From Planctomycetota bacterium (GTDB lineage Bacteria; Planctomycetota; PLA2), in NCBI GenBank assembly GCA_021776785.1, contig JAJFFF010000033.1, positions 62,001-126,000 on the forward strand: a stretch of 64,000 nucleotides of DNA, read 5' to 3'. Below, in pieces: positions 16,876 to 26,100 of the stretch. The stretch's first letter is position 1. Each line of letters begins with the position of its first letter. The position numbers and the translations under genes are program-made. The notes beneath the pieces were generated by a model. It worked only from the letters and a program-made list of their open reading frames with translations. It did not search any database and was not told the DNA's origin.

Positions 16876-18597
16876 CTAGCTCTCCTGGTCTTTCTTCTCA
16901 GGCGCCTTCAGCGTGAACGTCATCTGGAACATCCGGTTGGCATCCAAGCCGGTCGTTTCCATCTGCACGGCGAAGCCCTCGATGCGGATCTTTTTGATCG
17001 CGCCTTCTAAGCGCGTGTAATACGTCTGCAACGTCTGACCCGGGCTCGGCGCATCGGCCATGACCGACCCACGGACCTTGTATTCCGGCCACACGCGCTG
17101 TTCGTGCACGTTTTTGGCGCGCTCTTCGTCGCTTCCGGACGAACGCGTGCCCGCCGGTTTGCCGGTCATGTCCAGACTCGTCTTGAGCGACTCCAACACG
17201 GACTGCTCAAGATAGATGTGCGGAGCGGCGTGGTTTTCGTCGAGCGCTTTGGTCACAGCGCGCGCAAACGCGCCCGGGATACGACGCGCCCGTACCGTGA
17301 CAGCACGTTTGGCCGAGTCTTCCTGGTCGTCCGCCGCTTTGTTCTGCCGGTTTTGGATCTTCTCGTTGGTGCGGAACGTCGCCTCGAGCCTCTCGTTGCT
17401 TGCCTGCACCGCTTCGATGTCGCTCGCTCGCGTCTGAAACAACATGACCGCGAGCACGACCGCTGCGGCTGCCGCCAGCAGCGCCCAAATCGTGCGCTGC
17501 GAGAACAAACGTTTCTTTTTCTCTTTGGCCGTCAGCACTTCCAAGCGGAACGCCGTCGGCGAAAGCATGCTCTCCGCCAAACCGATGGCGACTGCGAAGT
17601 CCGACGAGTTGCCGTCGAGCTCCGCTGCGTCTTCCGGGTTGAGCTGGCTGAGATCGCACTCGGCGACCGGATCGAAAATGTCCACCGGCGCGTTCATGTT
17701 GTCCGCGAAGTACTCGCGAATGCCCTTCATGCGCGCGGTGCCACCGGCAAGCACGAGACGATCGATGTTTAGATCCGCGATCTTGGTCTGCGCGCGGCAG
17801 ATCATCACGGACGATTGAATCATTGAGACGAGTTGACCCGCCGCGCCCTGCATGGCGTTGGCGATCTTCTCGGTAGTGGAATCCGGATAGCGAGCCTGTG
17901 CGCGCGGCGTCAGGTCGCCCTTCGTGACCTTGTTCTTTTCCGCTTTGCCTTCTTTGAGGCCGAACGTGCCCATGATCGCTTCGGTCAACACCATGCCGCC
18001 GCCCGACATGTTGCGCGCGAACAGCAACTCGCCGTCGCGCTGGATCGCCATATCGATGTTTTCGCGGCCGATGTTGACGAGGAACGTCGTCTCTCCGTCT
18101 TTCCACGTGCCGTGCGCCAAGTAGGCATTAAACAGCGCGACGCTGTTCGGACACCCGCCCGCCGCCTTGATGCCGCTCGATTTCGCGGCCTCGAGGCGCG
18201 GCGACAGCCATGTGTTGCGCGCGAGCGCGACCAACACGGTGTTGTCGTCCATCTCGACGGGCAACTCGAGCTGCCTATAGTCCGCCGCGACATCGTCGCC
18301 GGTCTGATCGCTCACCTCGTTGATCTCAAACTGCATCAACGCTTTGAGGCGCCAGTCCGGGACCGGCGGCACGTGCGTGTATCGAATAATCAGGTCGCGC
18401 CCGGAAATGCCGAGCAGCGCCGGACCGCCCGACACGCCCGCTCGCTTTAGCGCGCCTTGGATGCGAACCATATCCTGGTCGCCAGCCAAGGTCGCGCGGA
18501 ACAATCGGGTGGCGCGTGAAACGCCGCCCTTCTTTTGGATGACGGCAACTTTGACGGAATGGGATCCGATATCGACGCCGATCGCTTGACTCGCCAC
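16876..18597 (-). CDS. pilM: PilM-type actin-like ATPase fused to a PilN-like membrane segment
   Basis: The 573-residue protein begins with the actin-like phosphate-1 motif GVDIGSHSVKVAVIQ. It retains the PilM blocks FEINEVSDQT, NIGRENIDMAI and VLAGGTARMKGIREYF. This part (about residues 1-350) would bind ATP at the cytoplasmic face. Ordinary PilM ends there. Here a membrane helix follows at about 370-390 (RTIWALLAAAAAVVLAVMLF), then a coiled coil and a periplasmic domain, the layout of PilN. The product thus replaces the two-protein PilM-PilN contact by a fusion. Two bases separate its start from the FHA gene stop. Confidence 0.88.
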   Translation of the reverse strand: MASQAIGVDIGSHSVKVAVIQKKGGVSRATRLFRATLAGDQDMVRIQGALKRAGVSGGPALLGISGRDLIIRYTHVPPVPDWRLKALMQFEINEVSDQTGDDVAADYRQLELPVEMDDNTVLVALARNTWLSPRLEAAKSSGIKAAGGCPNSVALFNAYLAHGTWKDGETTFLVNIGRENIDMAIQRDGELLFARNMSGGGMVLTEAIMGTFGLKEGKAEKNKVTKGDLTPRAQARYPDSTTEKIANAMQGAAGQLVSMIQSSVMICRAQTKIADLNIDRLVLAGGTARMKGIREYFADNMNAPVDIFDPVAECDLSQLNPEDAAELDGNSSDFAVAIGLAESMLSPTAFRLEVLTAKEKKKRLFSQRTIWALLAAAAAVVLAVMLFQTRASDIEAVQASNERLEATFRTNEKIQNRQNKAADDQEDSAKRAVTVRARRIPGAFARAVTKALDENHAAPHIYLEQSVLESLKTSLDMTGKPAGTRSSGSDEERAKNVHEQRVWPEYKVRGSVMADAPSPGQTLQTYYTRLEGAIKKIRIEGFAVQMETTGLDANRMFQMTFTLKAPEKKDQES

Positions 18598-18599
18598 GA

Positions 18600-20939
18600 C
18601 TAGTCTCCCTGCTTTCCGATGCCGAGTTTGCGCAGGGCGCGCAACAAGTCGGGATTGTTCTTATCAATTTCCTCCAACGCTTTGCGCGCCGCGGCGGCCT
18701 TGTCGCTGTCGCCGAGGAACGTCGAAACGTTGAAGTACAAGAGGCCGGCGGAGTAGATTTCCTTTTCCGGCATGTGAATGAACTCCGCCTGATCGACGAA
18801 GCTGTTCGCGTGCTTGTTGTGCCGCTTGGAAAGCGCCTTACCGAGACGGCTCTGCGCGGCCTTCGCCAATCGCGCGACCTTTTCGCCACGCGGCCCCTCG
18901 CCCGGGACAACCTGGAACCGGGTCCGAAGCGTGTCGAGGATCGAGCTGACGTCGTCGAGACTCTTGATGTCTTTGAACTCGTCGTAGTCGGTGATCCCGG
19001 CGTCGGCATCCTTGATGAGTTCGCCGTACTCCTTATTCACTTCGGTGACGCGGTCGCGCAACCGGTCGCGCAGAACGCGACTCGCGAACGGGAATTCGGC
19101 CAGCGCTCGGTTGGCGGAGTCCAAAAACTCCCCGTACCGCTTTTCAGAGTAGAGGCTTTGCGCCTTCTGCAGCGCTTCTTGCGCCTGCGTCGACTCCCCG
19201 CGGAGATCGTGCTTGAGGCGGATGGCGCCCACTCTGGCCGGAACGCGAATCGTCCAGATTCGCGCGCGTCCGTCGGCCCGAGCGAGACTCTCGAATCGCG
19301 CGCTGTCGTCGGCACCGACGACCGCGAACGCGGCGCCGGAAGGACCAACCAAAAGCTTACGAACGTTTTGATCGAGGCGCGATTCGTCGGGAAACGAACC
19401 GCGGTAGTACGTGCCGGATTCGGCGTCGCCAAACGCGCGGAATCCGCCGCGTGTTAGATATCCGGCAACGGCCTCAAACACGACACCCACCGTCGCCGCA
19501 TCACCTGCGCCATCGATCTTTAGAAGCGAGTGCTCTTTGTCAGCGGTCGAAACGGACAGTGTTAGGTCCGCTTCGACGGGGCGTCCCGCCGCGTCGAACG
19601 CCACCGGCAAGCCGTGCGCAAGAATCGGGCGGCCGGCGTGCTTCACGTCGAGTGAGCGCCCGTCGGTCACCGTGAACTCGAACTCGTTTTCCGCCTCGGT
19701 CACGGCGGAAGATCCGCCCTGCGCCAGCATCACGAGGTCGTCGATCACGGCCGTTCCCGGCTTATCGAACACCACGCCGAGCTGAACCGAACGCGCCCAG
19801 GGCGGCGCGCTGGACACCAACGTCACAGCCCCCATTCCGCCTCCGAGCGGCACAGAAACCCAACGTTCCAAACCGAGGCCGCGCCACAGGAGACCGAGTC
19901 GCGCCGAACTGCCCTTGGCTTTCGCCGTCACCTTGTAGCGCTGGTTGCGTCCTTGCAACGTCGTTGCGTAAAACGCCTGCGCACCGTCGACTGTGCCGCG
20001 CAATTCCAGCGCCGACTTACCGCTCGCCTTGGTTTTGGTTGTGACCGAAAGGTTCACCGCGCCGGCCGGCTGGCTATCCCAGGACAGCGCTGTCGCGGCG
20101 GTCTCGAATGAGTACGGCTCGTGTCGGTTGTTCGCCGGCGACACAGGGCCCACGTCGCGCTTGCCGGGCTCGCGCGTCAGCAAGAACCCAAGGGCGCCGA
20201 GGATCCCGAGGAACAACACGCCGTACACAAGCGTCGCGGGGTTGCGCTTACGCACCGCCGCGAGGTCGAGGTCGCGCATCATGCCCCACTCGTCGTCCTC
20301 GTCCGCGCCGGCGAGCTCGAGATCGATCTCGGCCATCGTCGGGTCTTGGAAAACGAAGCGGGTGTTTCCGACGCGAATCCGGGCACCGTGCGTGAGCTGT
20401 GCCTCGGTCATCATCTCGTTGTTGACAAGCGTGCCGTTGGTCGAACCAAGATCGCGGATCGTGTAGCCGTTGAGGCCGCGCACGATTTCGCAGTGGTTCG
20501 AAGACGCCACGACGTCTTCGATGGTGATCGTGTTATTGGCCTTGCGACCGATCGTCGTGCGCTGCTCGCGCAACTCAATCTTCTCGCCCTTACGGTCGCC
20601 GCGCGCATACACGAGCGTGCAGTGCGAACCAGCCGACACGGGCGACGCGTTGGGATCGGAAAACCGTATCTCGCACGCACCGATTCGAATGACATCCCCA
20701 TGATTGAGGTGCTGCTTCTTGATCAACGTGCCGTTGACGGTTGTGCCGTTCGTGGACCCGAGGTCACTAACCTCAAATCCAGATTGCACCGCGACCACTG
20801 TGCAGTGGCGGCGTGAAGCCTGGCCTTCATCGATCGGAATGTCGCATTCCGGTGAGCGTCCAATACTGACCGAGCCGGTTTCGTCGAGCGTTACTTCACG
20901 CTCGGAACCGTCTCCGCCGCGGACTATCAGCTTAGCCAT
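18600..20939 (-). CDS. Double-FHA transmembrane protein with CBM-like extracytoplasmic domain
   Basis: The 779-residue protein has two cytoplasmic FHA domains at about residues 1-95 and 105-200. Both carry the phosphothreonine-binding set: GR near the start, S-x2-H (SRRH; SSNH) and LGSTNGT. A membrane helix lies at 234-253. Outside, about residues 275-405 resemble a CBM4/9-type jelly roll (GKSALELRG, RYKVTAKAKG, TAVIDDLVML). An unassigned beta domain and a C-terminal helical region follow. It is the first gene of the pilus/secretion operon, with AAGGA before the ATG. The architecture suggests an assembly scaffold or receptor regulated by Ser/Thr kinase phosphorylation. That role is inference. 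Confidence 0.8.
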   Translation of the reverse strand: MAKLIVRGGDGSEREVTLDETGSVSIGRSPECDIPIDEGQASRRHCTVVAVQSGFEVSDLGSTNGTTVNGTLIKKQHLNHGDVIRIGACEIRFSDPNASPVSAGSHCTLVYARGDRKGEKIELREQRTTIGRKANNTITIEDVVASSNHCEIVRGLNGYTIRDLGSTNGTLVNNEMMTEAQLTHGARIRVGNTRFVFQDPTMAEIDLELAGADEDDEWGMMRDLDLAAVRKRNPATLVYGVLFLGILGALGFLLTREPGKRDVGPVSPANNRHEPYSFETAATALSWDSQPAGAVNLSVTTKTKASGKSALELRGTVDGAQAFYATTLQGRNQRYKVTAKAKGSSARLGLLWRGLGLERWVSVPLGGGMGAVTLVSSAPPWARSVQLGVVFDKPGTAVIDDLVMLAQGGSSAVTEAENEFEFTVTDGRSLDVKHAGRPILAHGLPVAFDAAGRPVEADLTLSVSTADKEHSLLKIDGAGDAATVGVVFEAVAGYLTRGGFRAFGDAESGTYYRGSFPDESRLDQNVRKLLVGPSGAAFAVVGADDSARFESLARADGRARIWTIRVPARVGAIRLKHDLRGESTQAQEALQKAQSLYSEKRYGEFLDSANRALAEFPFASRVLRDRLRDRVTEVNKEYGELIKDADAGITDYDEFKDIKSLDDVSSILDTLRTRFQVVPGEGPRGEKVARLAKAAQSRLGKALSKRHNKHANSFVDQAEFIHMPEKEIYSAGLLYFNVSTFLGDSDKAAAARKALEEIDKNNPDLLRALRKLGIGKQGD

Positions 20940-21065
20940 GTGTCCTTTCCAGAGGGATCATGCGAGATTGGGCGCCGGCGCCCCTTGGGCTCGTACCGGC
21001 ATACCCCCGCTGGCGCGCTAACCCGTTGTGCATTCTGGGCTTATTCGCGCGAGCATAGGGGGCGG

Positions 21066-21095
21066 ATTATAGTTCACGGTTTGGACCATTCGCAA
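21066..21095 (-). promoter_or_regulatory. Sigma-70-type promoter of the pilus/secretion operon
   Basis: On the minus strand TTGCGA (21095-21090), an 18-base spacer and a perfect TATAAT (21071-21066) lie upstream of the FHA gene. This predicts a leader of about 120 bases. The rest of the gene-free stretch 20940-21232 shows only a GGCGCCGGCGCC palindrome near 20971-20982 and no other clear signal. No sigma-54 -24/-12 element was found there, although a sigma-54 activator gene lies immediately upstream. Confidence 0.7.
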
Positions 21096-21232
21096 CTGGT
21101 ATTCCGAAGCGAAAGACCGCCAAAAGTCGCTGTCTATGCCGCTTTCATCGTTTACAGCGATGGCAACCTCGTTGCCAATGCGTGCCGCGTCGGCCGACGC
21201 CGAGCGCGCGACCCAATTCGGGTGCTCCCGCA

Positions 21233-23161
21233 CTACAAGATGTCGTTGAGCCCGTAGCGTTCCAGCTTCTTGCGCAGCCCCAGCCGACTGAGCCCCAGAA
21301 GCGCGGCCCCACGCGTTTTGTTGCCGTCCACGCGCCGCATGGTGTCGAGCAGGACCCGCTTTTCGAGGTTCTCGACCAGCTCTTTGATCCCGCCGTCAGG
21401 CAGATGCACCGGCGGCGCCGCCTCCGGATCGCCGCTGTAGACCGGCAGCGACAAAAGGTCCGGCGATATCTTGCCGCGCTGAAACGCGAGCAGCCGTTGA
21501 ATCTCGTTGCGCAATTCGCGCACGTTGCCGGGCCACGGATACGCCTGCATCCGGTCAATCACCTCCGGGCTGGTATCCGGCCGGTCCAGGTCCTGTTCCG
21601 CGCAGAAAAGATCCAGAAAATGGTCGTAGAGCGCGGGAATGTCCTCGGACCGATCCCGCAGCGGCGGGAGAAGGCAGGTCACGCCGGCAAGTCGGTAATA
21701 CAGGTCCTCGCGGAACCCACCGGCGCGAGCGAGCTCTTTTAGGTCCCGATTGCTCGCCGCCACGGTCCGGACATCCACCTGAATCGTCTCGGTTCCACCC
21801 AGGCGCCGCAGCTCCCCATTCTCCAGAACCCGGAGCAGCTTGCCCTGGGTTTCGAGGGGCATATCGCCGATCTCGTCGAGAAAGAGCGTGCCGAGATGGG
21901 CGCGCTCGAACAGGCCGGGCACCGTTTCATCCGCGCCCGTGTAGGCGCCCGCTTCGCGTCCGAACAGTTCGGCTTCGATCAGGTCCGGCGGGATCGCGGC
22001 GCAGTTCACCGTCACAAAACGCTGCTCGCAGCGCGACCCGTTGTAGTGGACGGCGCGGGCGATCAGCTCTTTTCCCGTGCCGCTCTCGCCCGACACAAAA
22101 ATCGCAAGCTCCGACTCGATGACCCGATCCACCAGCGCGAGCACACGCCGCATCGCGGGGCTCTCGCCGACAATCGCGTGGAAGTCGTAGCGCAATCCGA
22201 GCTCTTGGCGGCTCTCGTCTAGGTCGGCGCGCACGCCGGCGAGCTCGCGCGACTGACGCCGCAGCAACGTCTTGAGTCGAGCATTGAGGCGACCGATCCG
22301 TTCGCGCGACTGTTTGAGCTGCTCCTCGCGTTTTGAGATCGCGGCCAAGTGCCGTGCGGTCGCCAGCGTGAGCGCGGCAAACTCACCGAACGCGGTGACG
22401 TACGGAATGTCTTGCACGCGGAAGTGGTCGGTAACGCCGCTGTTCTCCAGATAGATCGCGCCCAACGGACCGTCCGGCACCTTGAGCGGAACACACAGCA
22501 CCGAACCGAGGCGCATCTGCGTCACGGAACGGCCGCCGGCGAAACGCGCGTCGCCGCTTGCGTCCTCGGTGACGACGGGTCGTCCCGACTCGACCGCTTC
22601 GCGGGCGATGCTGCGGCTGATTCGATCCTCGGGCGACTCGATGTTGTTGCCTCGCTTATCGCGCGCGGACCGAAAGTCGAGCCCGTGCAGAGTCACGAGA
22701 AACAAGAAGCCGACATCCGCGTCGGTAATCTCGACGGCCGCATCGAGAATGCGCGGGAGGAGGCGTTCTTCGTTTTGCTCGGAAGCAACGGCGTGGGTCA
22801 GGTGCAGGAGGCGACGCAGGCGAAGGTTCTCGCGCGTCAACACTTCGGGGTCGCGACCCGGTCGACGCCGTGCCGGAGGGGATGCTTCCGGATCCCACTC
22901 GACAGCTAGGTTCGACACGCCAATGAAAATGACGTCGCCCGCGCCGAGGACGTGGCGCTGCGTGCGGGCACCGTTGACGTAGGTTCCGTTACTGGAGTCC
23001 AAGTCCTCGACAACGATCTGATCATCCGCCGTGGAGATTCGGCAGTGGTGACGCGAGAGCTTCGCATCGTCTAACGGCAGGTCATTGTCTTCGTCCCGGC
23101 CAATCGTCACCGGAAGATTCTTAAATTTGTGCTCAACGCCGTCACAGACGATTCGAATCAT
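21233..23161 (-). CDS. FHA-GAF-AAA+ sigma-54-dependent transcriptional activator
   Basis: The protein has 642 residues. The FHA domain (about 1-95) has GRDEDND, SRHH and SSNGT. A GAF domain (about 125-285) and a short coiled coil follow. The AAA+ domain (about 325-560) has Walker A GESGTGK at 358-364 and Walker B TLFLDE at 425-430. The C-terminus is a Fis-type HTH ([22 protein letters not shown] region). The sigma-54 contact loop reads GAYTGA (405-410) instead of GAFTGA. Control is thus by phosphothreonine binding and a small-molecule or redox GAF input rather than a receiver domain. A GAGGGATCA precedes the ATG. It is the last gene of the glycan-type cluster and faces the pilus operon promoter, so that operon is a plausible but unproven target. 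Confidence 0.93.
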   Translation of the reverse strand: MIRIVCDGVEHKFKNLPVTIGRDEDNDLPLDDAKLSRHHCRISTADDQIVVEDLDSSNGTYVNGARTQRHVLGAGDVIFIGVSNLAVEWDPEASPPARRRPGRDPEVLTRENLRLRRLLHLTHAVASEQNEERLLPRILDAAVEITDADVGFLFLVTLHGLDFRSARDKRGNNIESPEDRISRSIAREAVESGRPVVTEDASGDARFAGGRSVTQMRLGSVLCVPLKVPDGPLGAIYLENSGVTDHFRVQDIPYVTAFGEFAALTLATARHLAAISKREEQLKQSRERIGRLNARLKTLLRRQSRELAGVRADLDESRQELGLRYDFHAIVGESPAMRRVLALVDRVIESELAIFVSGESGTGKELIARAVHYNGSRCEQRFVTVNCAAIPPDLIEAELFGREAGAYTGADETVPGLFERAHLGTLFLDEIGDMPLETQGKLLRVLENGELRRLGGTETIQVDVRTVAASNRDLKELARAGGFREDLYYRLAGVTCLLPPLRDRSEDIPALYDHFLDLFCAEQDLDRPDTSPEVIDRMQAYPWPGNVRELRNEIQRLLAFQRGKISPDLLSLPVYSGDPEAAPPVHLPDGGIKELVENLEKRVLLDTMRRVDGNKTRGAALLGLSRLGLRKKLERYGLNDIL

Positions 23162-23195
23162 TGATCCCTCAATAGTACCTACGTCCGGGCCGCGC

Positions 23196-26100
23196 TCACT
23201 TCTTGCCTGAAATCTCGGCCAGCACCTGTTTCGTTCGCAGAACGAGCGGGTCGTCGCCGCGCTCAGCAGCGGTCATGAGTCTGACGAATTTTTCGTACCA
23301 CACGCGCGCGACCAAGAGGTTGCGCCGCACATAGTAGATATTGCCGAGCTTGTAGCAAGCCTCGGGATAGCGCGCCCCGTCGGTGTGGTTCGCAACGCGC
23401 TCAAAGTTGCTGCGGGCGTCATCCAAAAGACCCGCCCGCGCGAGCGAGTCCGCGTAGGCGAACCGAAGATCCACGGACTCCGGCACGATCTGTACGGCCC
23501 GCGAAAAATGATAGACCGCTTTTTTCCATTCCCCCTTCTTGTAGGCGGCTTGGCCCTCGCGGAACGCTTCGTCCGTCATCTTGGCGTCGATCATCAACTC
23601 GCCCGGCGCGATCGTACGCAGCCGATCGCGCATCCGTAGATTCTCAGGGTCACTCGGCCACGACGCAAAAGCGGTCTTCCATTCCTTGACAGCCGCCTGT
23701 CGCGCGATCTCTTTGGCTTTCGGATCCTTCTCCTGCAGATGCCGCAGGTAGAAGTGCCAACCGCGCGTGCGGTGGTATAGGGCTCGTAACTCCCGGAGCT
23801 CGGGATCGCCGGGCGCGAGCTTCGCCGAAAGCGCCAGAGCCTTGCGCGCTCCCTCCATGGCCTCGCCGAGCCGCATGCCGGCTTGTTTGGGGAAATCCCG
23901 ACGCAGGTTGATTCGGACACGCTCTTTCCAGACATTGACCACGTCGGGCGCGTCCGCCTCCACGCGCACGAGCAGCGCATGGGCTTCTTTGACTTTGGGC
24001 TCGGGCCGCGCGTTGAGCGCCTCCCGCGCGGCTTTGATGCAGATGCGCGCCCACTCGATGCGCGGCCCCGGCTGACGCGGGTTGAGCGCCATCGCACGGC
24101 GGTACCAAAGGATCGCCCGGTTGAACCCGTCAATCCGCTGATTGCGGCCAATATCCTGGCGGTCGTAAACGTGGTGGTACACGCTGCCGAGTTCGTACAG
24201 CGCGTCAAAGTAGTTCGGGTCCATCTTGAGTGCGTGACCTTCGAGCAACGCACGCGCCGCCTCCAAGTTCTGGGGCTCGCCGGTGCGCACGTATTCGAGG
24301 CGATGCACAACCGCCTCTTTGAGCGGGCTCTCTTTGATGCGCGCGCCGCGCTCGCGTAGGGCGAGGTAGTCCGCCTTGGCGCCGATCAGATCGTCTAGGG
24401 CAAACCGCGCTTCGCCGCGCTGAAGCCGCGCGTAGTGAAAATTCGGGTCGAGCAGCAGCAACTCGGAAAGTGCCTTCTCCGCTTTGAGCACGAGGTTGCG
24501 GCCCTGCTCAGCACGCGTTTCGCTCTTGATGCGCGCACCGGTTTGAATCCAACCGACGCCATGCCGGACCCATACTTGGGCCAAACGGTAGTGCGCCCAG
24601 AGGTCGTCTTTTCTCTTCGCCAGGACCAAGCGCAGATCGTCCTCGGCGCCTTGAAAATCGTGCGGCGGCGTAAACGCGCGGAGCAACGCGCGCAAGCGAA
24701 GAATCTCCACGCGTCGTTCGTCACCGGGCTTCCTGTCCAGCAATCGACTGGCCCACTTCGAGCCGAGAGCAGGGTCCCCCGCCACCACGGCCGTCGCGAG
24801 CAACAGAATGTCGTCATCGCCCGCCTTGCGCAGGAACGCGAGCTCGCCGCGGAGCGGAGCGGCGCCCGCCTCCACCAACTCCGGACGCGCGTCCAACGCG
24901 GCGCGGAACGCGCGTTTGGCACCCGATTCGTTTTTCTTGCGCAGCAGGCGGTACGCCTTCAGGGTGAACGCGCGCGCAATCGCATCGCGATACGTGGAGC
25001 GCTGCTCCAACACATCGCCCGCGCCTCGGTAGCACTCGACGGCCACGTCGTAGTGACCCGCGTCCACGTAGATGTGGCCCAAGTCATAGAGCACTTGCCC
25101 GCCCGTCAGCCCCAACGTGCGTGCGTGGTTCGCCGCGGTCAGCGCGTCCTGCAAGCGGTTGCGGCGAAACAGAAAAATGGCGCGCTGCGCTTCGACTTGC
25201 GCGGCAAGGCGTTTGCGATCAGGCGCGTCGGCCGGCAGATGCGCGAGCGCCTTTTGCGCTTCCTGGTAGTTCGGCGTCTTGCCGTCCAGCCAGTACTCGA
25301 TCCAAGCTTCCACAACCTTGACGTTTGCGGGAGCGATCCGCGACGCTTCCTTGAGCGCGCGCTTTTGCTCCGCGCGCTGGCGCGTCGCTCGCCACAGCTC
25401 CGCCAAGTACACGTGCGGCTCCGGGTCGTCCCGCTTGAGATCGCGCGCGCGCTCGAACGCCATGCGCGCGATCTTGCCTTCGCCGCCCTTCAGCGCCATC
25501 TCGCCCGCGTCCATCCACGTGCGGTAGCGCGACCACAGTTTCGCCGCGGCCAGGTAGTCCCGCGCGGCATAACGCCAGAGCGACGCCGCTTTGTAAATGA
25601 TCGCGCGACGGGAAAGTACGTCGGCGCGAAAACGCCGCGCATCGGCATTCTCCGCACTCGCTAAATCCAGCGCGGCACTGGCGCGCTCCAAGGCTTCGTC
25701 CCCCTCGCCGAGCTGGATGAGCGGCAGCACCAACGCCGCGTTCGCCTTCGCCCGGTGGGCATCGAGGCGCGCGCGCAACAAACCGTTTCTCAGATCAGCG
25801 ACGCCGCTCTCCAGCTCGCGACGATCCACCGGCTGATGTCGCATCGCGCGATCGGTCACGATGATGCCGCGGCTGACATGAGCTTGCGGTGCGTCCGGTC
25901 GCGCGGCGATCGTCGCCGTCCACAGCGTTTCGTCCGACGTGAATCGATGCGCGCTCAAAAACGAAAGCGAGGCCAGCGCCAATACCGCGACGCCGAGACC
26001 CACCTGAACGGCAAAGCGCTGCGACGCCGCCCACGCGCCAATCGCAGCGATGCCCAGGAGCGGCAAGTAGGCGTAGCGATCCGCCGCGAGCACGTCGGTG

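Noticed and set aside
20940..21232. Sigma-54 promoter before the FHA/pilus operon
   Set aside because: No TGGCAC-N5-TTGC type element with correct GG-GC spacing was found on either strand; the TATAAT/TTGCGA pair is much better.
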